From Welwitschia mirabilis (taxonomy: Eukaryota; Gnetophyta; Gnetopsida; Welwitschiales): DNA of 54,891 nt. The notes beneath the pieces were generated by a model, which worked only from the letters and a program-made list of their open reading frames with translations, searched no databases and was not told the DNA's origin. A program made the position numbers and the translations under genes. Below are positions 1-8,029 of this stretch, in pieces; the first letter of the stretch is position 1, and each line of letters begins with the position of its first letter. The DNA is taken from NCBI GenBank assembly GCA_051453625.1, contig JBOZIK010000001.1, forward strand, positions 178,786,274-178,841,164, read 5' to 3'.

Positions 1-153
1 AATAGAATGCTTAGTCCCTACCAAATATATCAAATATGCCCTGTATATGGAGGGCTCATCATGATGGTTAGATAAAAGAAGAAAATTATAAGTAAAGATC
101 AAATAAATAAAGTAATATTTGGAAGTCAATAAAGAAGTAGATAAGGTGTGTTT

Positions 154-612
154 CTACGTATGCACTTTACTATAAATCTCCCTACTAACTACTGGCTTGT
201 CTTCCATGATGTCTCTCAGAGGCCAAAACTCCTTATAATCTCCTCGTGGAAGATCAATTAGCTCTGAAATGAGGCCTGCTATCACTCTCACCCTTCTACC
301 CAAAATAAGGGTTTCTAGACTCCTGGTATCATAATTAAAAGAAGCATTATAATAAAACATTCTAATAAGAAAAGGATATGCAGGACCTGAAACATTTAAA
401 AAATGGTCTAGATCTTGATCTCTCAAGAGTTGGATGATATCTCTAAGTTATCTGAGCTCAAATCTGGCTACTGACTGCTCCTGGTACATAGCTTTCTTCT
501 CAAACTTTTTAGAGAACTTGTCAATGTCTTCTTCAAACATTCCCTAGTAGAAGTAGAAAGGTTCCCTTGAAGCACCTTCCTTTGAACATTTCTTAGAAGA
601 GCTAGCTATCAT
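154..612 (-). pseudogene. Broken ORF of the plant 'putative transposon protein' type
   Basis: Reading from an ATG at 612 to the TAG at 154-156 gives 153 codons in one frame, interrupted by a TAG at 544-546 and a TAA at 448-450. The N-terminus is Ser/Lys-rich (MIASSSKKCSKEG). The middle part reads FLIRMFYYNASF, then LILGRRVRVIAGLISELIDLP. This is the layout of the plant putative-transposon-protein domain: a hydrophobic F-Y-N/A segment, then V-x-G-x-x-V/I, then an L-x-x-L-x-L-P end. Such ORFs are common in retrotransposon-rich plant DNA and their function is unknown. The two stops and the short C-terminus mark it as decayed. A TATA box and a motif array lie upstream at 753-962, so the unit keeps a recognisable promoter. 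The family call is from pattern memory only. Confidence 0.55.
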
Positions 613-752
613 TTTAAAACTTTTGAAAGAAATAAGACTGAGAAAATCAGTGGATCTGGCTACAGAGATCTCTTAATCTAGAAGAAAACTCACTAGATTT
701 GAAGACTTAGAGGCACTAGAATAAGATGAAATTAAGTTAGGATTCTAGTTCC

Positions 753-962
753 TTTATACATAGAGGGAAATAGGGTGGATTTGAGAAAGAAAGCAGGTCC
801 ACTGACTATACTTCCACACTATAATCCATCAAGTCTGGTCAATCGCTCGAACATTTGGTCGACCTGTCAAGATGCAAGTTTATAATACTAGAAAGAATCC
901 AGGCAACTGGGCTTTTAGGTTAGTCAACTGACTACATCTGATTAACCAAATCATAGATCTGA
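753..962 (-). promoter_or_regulatory. TATA box and paired GTTGACC-like motifs upstream of the broken ORF
   Basis: On the minus strand TATAAA lies at 753-758, about 140 nt before the ATG at 612. Further upstream are GTCAATC (from 838), GTCGACC (from 858), GTCAACT (from 923), ATTAACC (from 941) and ATTGACC (from 962), read on the plus strand. The spacings are 20, 18 and 21 bp. The layout resembles the U3 arrays at 6,915-7,300 and 52,215-52,461. That it is a promoter is inference from position and motif content. Confidence 0.4.
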
Positions 963-1029
963 TTGACCACCCTACAATCAGTTAAGGAACAGTATACTAA
1001 CCTTCAGATCACTTCCATGAAAGTTATAT

Positions 1030-1498
1030 TAATTACAAGAACTAAAGTTTACATCCTATTTGATAGAATGACATTCAGTTTTATCATAATCTTTCCTAAA
1101 ATGTTGATTTGCATGAATTGATTAATTAAGAGTTTTAACATCTAATCGATAAGCATTATTAATAAACTTTACACTAAAGATAACAACATTTGTTTTCTCA
1201 TTCTCAACTATGTATTTTGATTTATCAAAGATTATTCTATGCCCATTATTACATAGTTGACTAACACTTAGCAAATTATGTTCTAAGCCATTCACATAAA
1301 GTACATTATCGATATTAGATGATATACCTCCTTTGATGCTTCCTGTATCTTCGATTTTGTTGTTTAGGTTTTTTTAAAAATGACTTCTTCTTTGTTTATG
1401 CTCTTCAAGTTCTGAAAACTTGATTTATCTCCTATCATATGCATTAAACAACTACTATTTAAATACCAATTGTTCAAATGATATCCTCTATAATCTAT
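1030..1498 (-). pseudogene. Ty1-copia protease / GAG-pre-integrase remnant
   Basis: Translating the minus strand gives a stretch reading KGGISSNIDNVLYVNGLEHN then LLSVSQLCNNGHRIIF. This is the conserved block (x-V-L-Y-V-x-G-L-x-H-N-L-L-S-V-S-Q-L) that joins the protease to the integrase zinc-binding domain in plant copia polyproteins. It lies downstream of the gag frames at 1,499-3,045, the normal copia order. The frame is broken and no integrase, reverse transcriptase or RNase H follows. Similarity stops near 1,030, where different DNA begins, so the element is truncated at its 3' side. Confidence 0.75.
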
Positions 1499-3045
1499 CT
1501 ATGTTATAAAGCTTTGGAGATTATTAGCTTTAACCCCCTTAGTCTGATTTGACTTAGGTGGTGTATTCTTCTTAAGAATAAATTTAAATGGTAATGAGTT
1601 TACATGTTCAAAAAAAAGCATCATCTGCCTAAATTTGTAAAAAGGTTTAGAGTGACCAAATCTACCACAAAAATTGCATAGGATATTGGGCACATACTTA
1701 CCTATTTGATTTACTTATTTTTATGATATTTGTACTCCAAAGCCAATACCTGATTTGTCTCCATTTTGCTTTTGTATTACAAGCATCTGTTTCAATTTAA
1801 ATGAACTATCAAAAAACTTATTTACAAAGAACAAAAGATCATTTATTTGAGTAGTTAACATGATGTTATTGGCTTTGAGTACCTTGTACTTCTCTTTTAC
1901 TTCCTTCTTTTCTTTTGTAATGGTCTTCATCATTTTGTTCAACTTATTGATTCTCTTGGCGAGCTTCTCATACTCTTTATACAACCCATAATAGGTATCT
2001 TCTAACTCATCTTCCTCTTCATTGATTATATTCAAGTTATCTAGCATTAAAGTATTAGGCACATTCTTTAGTGATGATACTAGAGCTATGAAAGATAACC
2101 TCCTCTCTCTATCTGATCCATGATCTAAGTAGTTCTCTTTGTCTTCATCATGTTCATTATCTCAAGTTGCCATGAATGAGGTTTTTTCAAGCTTCTTGCT
2201 TTCTCTTCTAGTGTTGAAACATTTGTTGGCCATATGTCCAAATCCTTTGCATGAATAGCACTGGATTTCCTTTTCCTTATCTTGATCTTTTCTTTGTTTT
2301 GGATTGCTTCTCCTTGGATTTCTACTTAATTTTCCTTCCTTTTTCCTATAGAGAAATCTTTTAAAATGCCTAGTTAGAAGAGCCATTTCAAGTTCATCGA
2401 GGTCTTCATTTGACCTGTCAGATCTATAGCCCTCCTGTACATAATTTAAAGCAATACCTTTTCTTCTATCTTTAATAAATTTAAGCTCATAGATTTGAAG
2501 ATTACCTTAAAGTTCTTCTAGCATCATTACACTAATGATTTTGATTTCTTTGATGGCTATTACCTTCAGTTCAAATCTCTTAGATAGGGATATCAAAACT
2601 TTCCTTATCACCTTGCTTTATTCCATGTAGTCTCTAAGGCTTGCCATTGAGTTTACTATATCTTTAAGTCTAGCAAAAAATCTTGCAAGGTTTCTTTATC
2701 ATCTATATGAATATCTTCAAATCTGGAAATAAGAATTTGTAGTTTTGCTTATTTAACAGTGGATGTTTCTTCATTTGCAACTTCTAAAATATCCCAAGCT
2801 TTTTTTTCATGGTTATAATTCATAATTCTCTTAAATTAATTTGTACACATTGCAAAAAAAATGGCATTAATAGCATGGACATCTATGGTGGCTTTTGTTT
2901 TATCTGAGAGAGTACATTGGTCTCTGGATTTAGGAACTAATATAGTATTACCATTTACATCTATTTGGGTTATCATAGGCACAATATAACCTTTGTATAT
3001 AACTTCTTCTACATTAGCATCTAGATATCTAAGAAAAATTCTCAT
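1499..3045 (-). pseudogene. Ty1-copia gag polyprotein, copy A (degenerate)
   Basis: The frame opens at an ATG at 3,045 (MRIFLRYLDANVEEVIYKG), about 90 nt after a primer-binding site, and continues through frameshifts and stops. Recognisable blocks in order: the UBN2-type gag N-terminus (2,836-3,045); the AWDILEVANE region (about 2,800-2,740); a basic segment; a CCHC zinc knuckle CYSCKGFGHMANKC (CX2CX4HX4C, near 2,225-2,265); a coiled-coil-like Glu/Lys-rich stretch (1,721-2,062); and a second Cys-rich block CNFCGRFGHSKP (near 1,650-1,690). Gag would assemble the virus-like particle. Many stops show it is no longer translated as a whole. Copies B and C of the same family lie at 3,689-4,399 and 5,096-5,922. 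Confidence 0.8.
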
Positions 3046-3137
3046 CCTAATAATCAGTTAAAAATCCATTAGTCATGTTACTTATTTTTAGGGTTTTTAA
3101 GTCTAAACTTGAAAAAATCTCTTAAAGATTAACCTAA

Positions 3138-3149
3138 GCTTTGATACCA
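3138..3149 (-). other. Primer-binding site for initiator Met tRNA, copy A
   Basis: The minus strand reads TGGTATCAAAGC directly inside the LTR edge. It differs by one base from TGGTATCAGAGC, the complement of the 3' end of plant initiator methionine tRNA, the usual copia primer. It fixes the element's orientation as minus. Confidence 0.75.
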
Positions 3150-3151
3150 AA

Positions 3152-3588
3152 TAATAGGATCGAAACCCTAGTAGGGGATGAATAGGTTCTTTTAAAAACT
3201 TAGACTCAAAAACAAATTAGAGTTATCTAATGATCATTTACATGTAACAGTAATGAAATCAAGAATGTCCATATAAGAAATGAAAAACTGAATGTAAATA
3301 ATCAAAAGACAGAAACTCATAAACTACCAATTTAGATGCATGTAGGATTTATAGCGGTTTGGAAACTCTCCTACTCCACTCTTGGTGATCATCTTCTCTC
3401 AAGCTTGATCTTGGATCTCTGTTACTCCATAGGTTTTACCAAGTTTACCTGTAACCCTTACAAGTAAACTTTTATAGGCTAAGTCTCAACCTTAACATTA
3501 GACTTTTGTAGGCCAAGCCTCAACCTTTAACAACAGACTTTTGCAGGCTAATTCTTAACCTCTGAAATCAAATAGAAATAATGCAATG
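3152..3588 (-). repeat. Copia LTR, 3' part, copy A (cut by gap)
   Basis: This is the R/U5 side of the LTR, starting next to the primer-binding site and running until the N gap at 3,589. It aligns by eye with 4,547-4,995 and with the inner part of the complete LTR at 6,070-7,454. It contains about three copies of a 34-bp degenerate unit around 3,461-3,563, recognisable by the recurring plus-strand text AGGCTAAGTCTCAACC. Confidence 0.7.
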
Positions 3589-3688
3589 NNNNNNNNNNNN
3601 NNNNNNNNNNNNNNNNNNNNNNNNNNNNNNNNNNNNNNNNNNNNNNNNNNNNNNNNNNNNNNNNNNNNNNNNNNNNNNNNNNNNNNNN
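3589..3688. other. Assembly gap (100 N)
   Basis: Exactly 100 N, most likely a placeholder for a gap of unknown size. It lies between the LTR of copy A and the gag of copy B, so the adjacency of those two modules is not proven. Confidence 0.95.
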
Positions 3689-4399
3689 TCTCCTTCCTTT
3701 TTCTTATAGAAAAACCTTTTAAAATGTCTAAATAGAAGAGCCACGTCATCATCAAGTTCTTCATTTGACCTGTCAGATCTGTAATCCTCTTGCACACATT
3801 TCAGAGCAATATGTCTTCTTCTATCTTTAGTAAATTTAAGTTCATAGGTTTAAAATTACCTTGAATTTCTTTCAACACCATTGAATTGATGTTTTTGCTT
3901 TCTTTAATGGATATTACCTTTAGTTCGAATCTCTTGGGTAGGGATCTCAACACTTTCTTTATCACCTTGCTTTCTTTCATACATTCTCTAAGGATTGCCA
4001 TTGAGTTCACTATATCTGTAAGTCTAGCAAAAAGTTCCTACAAGATTTCTTCATCATCTATATGAATATATTTAAATCTAGAAATAAGCATTTGCAGTTT
4101 TACTTGTTTAATAGTGGATGTTCCTTTATGAGCAACTTCTAAAATATCCCAAGCTTTTTTTGCATGGTTACAGTTTATGATTATTTTAAATTCATCTGTA
4201 CATACTACACAAAAAATAGCGTTGAGAGCATGGGCATTTATTGTGGCTTTTGTTTGATCTGTGGGAATCCATTGGTATCTAGATTTTGGAACTAAGATGG
4301 TATGTCATTTGCATCTGTTTGGGTTAACATAGGCTCAATATGTCCTTTGTGTATAACTTCTTCTATATTGACATCTAGGGATATAAGAAAAATTCTCAT
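3689..4399 (-). pseudogene. Ty1-copia gag, copy B (degenerate)
   Basis: The frame starts at an ATG at 4,399 (MRIFLISLDVNIEEVIHKG), matching copy A and copy C, and is broken by stops and frameshifts. A clear inner block at 3,801-4,010 reads VIKKVLRSLPKRFELKVISI, the K-x-L-R-S-L-P-x-R-F motif found in the middle of UBN2-type copia gag proteins. The basic region before the zinc knuckle (HFKRFFYKKKEG) runs into the gap at 3,688. No protease or polymerase follows on this side of the gap. Confidence 0.8.
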
Positions 4400-4532
4400 C
4401 CTAGCTTTCTAATAAGCATAGTTTAAACCATCAAATATGGGTGGACAACCAATTGAAAATCCATCAGTCAGATTACTCATTTTTAGGGTTCTTAAGTCTA
4501 GATCTGTAAAAATCTCTCAAGAACTAACCTAA

Positions 4533-4544
4533 GCTTTGATACCA
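4533..4544 (-). other. Primer-binding site for initiator Met tRNA, copy B
   Basis: Minus-strand TGGTATCAAAGC, identical to copy A, two bases inside the LTR end (TATCA at the LTR edge). Confidence 0.75.
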
Positions 4545-4546
4545 AA

Positions 4547-4995
4547 TGATAGGATCGAGAACCCTAGAGGGGGGGTGAATAGATTCTTACAAAAACTTAT
4601 ACTCAAAACAAATTAAAACTATCTAATCATAGTTTCTATGTAAAAATAATAAAATCAACAATGTGCATATAGAAATTAGAAACTGAAAGTAAAGAATCAA
4701 AAAGACAGAAAAACATAAACGACCAATTTTGATGCACACAGGATTTATAGTGGTTTGGGAACTCTCCTACTCCACTCTCAATGATCAGCTTCTTTCAAGC
4801 TTGATCTTGAATCTCTGTTACTCCATAAGTTTTACCAGGTTCACCTGTAACCCTTACAAGCAGACTTTTATAGGCTAAATCTCAACCTTTACAATGGGCT
4901 TTTGCAGACTAAGTCTCAACCTCTAGAAGAAATGAATATGATGTGATGATGCCTTGATTGCTCAAATATCACACATTTGATAGTAGTACAATGAA
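4547..4995 (-). repeat. Copia LTR, 3' part, copy B (cut by gap)
   Basis: The LTR edge is the plus-strand TGATAGGATCGAGAACCC next to the primer-binding site. The text follows copy A closely until the gap at 4,996. It has two, not three, copies of the 34-bp unit (about 4,855-4,923). No U3 is visible before the gap. Confidence 0.7.
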
Positions 4996-5095
4996 NNNNN
5001 NNNNNNNNNNNNNNNNNNNNNNNNNNNNNNNNNNNNNNNNNNNNNNNNNNNNNNNNNNNNNNNNNNNNNNNNNNNNNNNNNNNNNNNNNNNNNNN
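4996..5095. other. Assembly gap (100 N)
   Basis: Exactly 100 N between the LTR of copy B and the gag of copy C; probably a fixed-size placeholder. Confidence 0.95.
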
Positions 5096-5922
5096 CATTA
5101 TCCCAAGTAGCCATGAATAAGGGATTCCTTAACTTTATGTTATCTCTTCTAGTATTAGATACTTATTAGTCATATGTTCCAATTCTTTTCATGAGTAGCA
5201 TTAGATTTTATTTTCCTTTTCCTTCTTCTTTCTTTGTTTTAAATTACTTCTCCTTAAATTCCTACTTGATTCTCCTTTCTTTTTCTTATAAATAACTTTC
5301 TGAATTGCTTAACTAGAAGAGTCACTTCATTATCATCAAGTTCTTTATCTGACCTATATGATCTGTAGTCTTCCTGCATACATTTCAAAGAAATACCCTT
5401 TCTTCTATTTTTAACAAACCTAAGCTCATAGGTTTATAGGTTACCTTGAAGTCCTTCCAATTCCATTGCATTGATGTTTTTACTTTCTTCGATGGCTGTT
5501 ACTTTCGATTTAAATCTCTTGAATAGAAATCTCAAAACTTTTTTTATCACTTTTCTTTCCTCCTTGCATTCTCTGAGGCTTGTCATTAAGTTTATGATAT
5601 CTGTCAATTTAGCAAAGAATTTCTACAAGATTTCCTATTCATTCATATGAATATTTTCAAATTTAGATATGAGCATTTGAAGTTTTACTTGTTTAATAGT
5701 GGACATTCCTTCATGTGCTAATTCTAAAATATTCCAAGCTTCCTTAGCATGATTATAGTTTATGATTCTTTTAAATTCATTTGCACATACTACATAAAAA
5801 ATTTTATTAAGAGNNNNNNNNNNNNNNNNNNNNNNNNNNNNNNNNNNNNNNNNNNNNNNNNNNNNNNCTTTGTAAATAACTTCCTCTATATCAACATCTA
5901 GGGATCTAACAAAAATTTTCAT
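5096..5922 (-). pseudogene. Ty1-copia gag, copy C (degenerate)
   Basis: The frame opens at an ATG at 5,922 (MKIFVRSLDVDIEEVIYK) and contains EFKRIINYNHAKEAWNILEL and VKLQMLISKFENIHMNE, the best preserved gag core in the window. A 54-N gap (5,814-5,867) removes part of the N-terminal region. Towards 5,100 the zinc-knuckle region is so mutated that its cysteines are gone. It is the internal part of the element whose complete LTR lies at 6,070-7,454. Confidence 0.8.
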
Positions 5923-6055
5923 CCTAGCTTTCTAATAGGAATAGCTCAATCCATCGAATATAGGTGGACGGTCAATTGAAAATCCATTATATGGGTTACT
6001 CATTTTTAGGGTTCTAAAGTCAAGATTGATTAAAATCTATTAAAGACTAACCTAA

Positions 6056-6067
6056 GCTCTGATACCA
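6056..6067 (-). other. Primer-binding site for initiator Met tRNA, copy C (perfect)
   Basis: Minus-strand TGGTATCAGAGC matches the complement of the plant initiator methionine tRNA 3' end exactly over 12 bases. It lies two bases inside the LTR edge at 6,070, as expected for a Ty1-copia 5' LTR. Confidence 0.85.
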
Positions 6068-6776
6068 AATGATAGGATTGAGAACCCTAGAAGGAGGGGG
6101 TGGTAAATATGTTCTTTTAAAAACTTAAGTACAAATCTAAAAATTAATCTAATTAAAACACATCTTGTATATGAAAATAAATTAATCTAAAATGTGCACA
6201 AAACAATAAGATACTGAAAGTAAAGAATCAAAAATAGAAATGCAAAAAACTACCAATTTGATGCAAGCTAGATTTATAGTGGATTAGAAACTCCCCTACT
6301 GCACTCTTGATGATCAGCTTCTTCCAAGATAGATCTTGGATCTTTGTTACTCCATCAAGTATTTTAGGTTTACCTATAACATTTACAAGTAGACTTTTCT
6401 AGGTTAAGTCTGAACCTTTACAACAGACTTTTCAATGCTTAATCTTAACTTATAGCATGGACTTTCTAAGGCTAAGTCTCAACCTCTAGAAACAATGGAA
6501 GTAATGTAGTGATTCTTTGATTTTACAAATATCACTCACTCTGAAATTAGTATAAAAGATAGAGCTCTCCTCCTATAGCAATACACCAATGGTGCTCTGA
6601 ATCTGACTTTGAACATAATACATGTGCTAATAATAAATCTCCTCTAGTGAGATGTATATGAGTCAAGATATAATAATGATAGTACTATAGATACACAACT
6701 TTATCTTTTAAATCCACAATGATTTAGCTATATGAGAATAGTTTTAAAAAGATCTCTTAGTTATCTATAGTCTATC

Positions 6777-6784
6777 TATTTATA
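6777..6784 (-). promoter_or_regulatory. TATA box of copia LTR C
   Basis: Minus-strand TATAAATA in ATTATAAATAGA context, about 130 bp downstream of the nearest motif of the U3 array and about 690 bp before the LTR end. Confidence 0.55.
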
Positions 6785-6914
6785 ATGGAAGGCTATTAGG
6801 ATTTATTACAAATGAATTGCACCTCCAATAGCTATAAACAGCTAAAAAACAGCTAGGTAACAGCTAGGAAACAGATACATAACATTTAAATAAATTTCTT
6901 TTTTGTGCCATCCA

Positions 6915-7300
6915 GTCGATCCCATAAAAATCTGGTCAATCCCATATAGTGCTGTGAATTACATGGGTCACCCAAGAGAAGACTTTGGTCACCCTAGGTT
7001 TTTATGTCTCAAAGTCTAGTTGATCCCATTTGGATTTGGTCAACCCAATCCGGTTAACCCCATCTAGGACCCGGTCGACCGCTTGCCTCTTGGTTTGAAA
7101 CTACTATCTGTCACATTCTCAAATCCGGTTGACCCCATAAAACTTTAGTTGACCCCTTTCCATTTGGTCTAGGGATATTAATTCTTCAGGTTACAGGTTT
7201 GATTGACCTCATTAAAATCTGATTGACCCCTCTGCATTTAGTTCATTTTTCTTGTGACTGCTTCAGGTGCGGTTGATCCCTTTAGGATCTGGTTGATCCC
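6915..7300 (-). promoter_or_regulatory. Array of seven motif pairs (GTTGACCCC-like) in LTR U3
   Basis: On the plus strand, 9-bp motifs of the form G-T-Y-R-A-Y-C-C-C start at 6,915, 6,935, 6,967, 6,988, 7,019, 7,039, 7,053, 7,074, 7,128, 7,148, 7,202, 7,222, 7,272 and 7,292. Two of them (at 6,967 and 6,988) are the shorter GTCACCC. They form seven pairs spaced 20 or 21 bp. Four contain the exact W-box core TTGACC (7,129, 7,149, 7,203, 7,223). The bases between pair members are also partly shared (AT, then AAATCTG). The array lies upstream of the LTR TATA box. Known: TTGAC[C/T] is bound by plant WRKY factors, and some retrotransposon LTRs use such elements for stress response. Inferred: that this array acts this way. 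Confidence 0.6.
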
Positions 7301-7454
7301 AACTGGAGGTTAACATAACTCAGCTATTTTTCTGATGAATTTTGGTTCAATTCTTTCACCTACAAAAACTCAATCTCATCTGCACACAAGATGTAACAAT
7401 TTGTATTACACAAAAGAAATTAGTTTGACATCAACTAGTAAATATAATCTAACA

Positions 7455-7730
7455 GATTTAAGTTAGACCTTTAGAGTTAGCTTATTTTCCTACCTCATTT
7501 ATCATATTTTTCTACTTTGTTATTCAAGTTTAATATTACCATAATCTTGATTTTTAGTTTTGTTTTTAACCATTATAAGTTAAGAGATTTTTGTGTTATC
7601 TCTATTAAGTTTTCTATCTTGATTTATCCATATGGAAAGAATAACATTAGGACCAATGACACTGGGACTCTACTACAATCAAGTCTTAGTTTATAAATTA
7701 TAAAAGCTAAATACAAATAGCTTTTTCACA
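7455..7730 (+). repeat. 3' end of a Ty3-gypsy LTR, left copy
   Basis: This segment (starting GATTTAAGTTAGACC) matches 18,950-19,180 in the same orientation, including the shared texts TTTTTAGTTTTGTTTT and GGACTCTACTA. It ends just before a primer-binding-site-like sequence. Its upstream part is missing, replaced by the copia LTR at 7,454. Confidence 0.6.
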
Positions 7731-7746
7731 TTATTGCTGGGGATAA
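7731..7746 (+). other. Degenerate gypsy primer-binding site
   Basis: The text TTATTGCTGGGGATAA follows the LTR end. It resembles the common plant gypsy primer site TGGCGCCGTTGCCGGGG (Asp tRNA type) after C-to-T decay. Its position between the LTR and a gag-bearing region supports the call. Confidence 0.45.
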
Positions 7747-8029
7747 TGGCATGATAGCTTCCTAGAAGGCACATAATATTTTCTTTCTTGTAATTTTTAA
7801 TTTAGATTTTTAATCTTTTAATAATTTTAGTGGTTGGTACTGATCCATTTTAGTGTTACCTAGGCTGGTTCGCTTTCTTTTGAGTTTTTCTTTTATTTTT
7901 ACACTCTCTAGTGTTGGGTGCTGATCTGATTTCTATGATACTTAAACTAGTTCTTTTCTAAGTTTTATTTGGTTTTCACTCTAATCTAAATAACATTTCT
8001 ATATTAGATCTTTTATTTTATATATATGA

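Larger units (their letters stand above)
6070..7454 (-). repeat. Complete copia LTR (copy C), about 1.39 kb
   Basis: Read on the minus strand it begins TGTTAGATTATATTTACTAG at 7,454 and ends ...CCTATCA at 6,070, the TG...CA ends expected for an LTR. A TATA box (TATAAATA, plus-strand coordinates 6,777-6,784) separates a U3 of about 670 bp from R/U5. U3 carries a striking array of paired GTTGACCCC-like motifs (6,915-7,300). R/U5 carries about three copies of a 34-bp unit (about 6,385-6,486). The upstream boundary abuts a gypsy LTR fragment, so this copia element may have inserted into that older LTR. The start is set by the TG end and the change of sequence; the TSD cannot be checked because the other LTR is not seen. 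Confidence 0.75.

Noticed and set aside
6915-7300. Reading the paired motifs as a CRISPR-like or satellite array
   Set aside because: The motifs are 9 bp with degenerate bases, pair spacing is fixed but pair-to-pair distance is not, and the setting is an LTR U3 in a plant genome.
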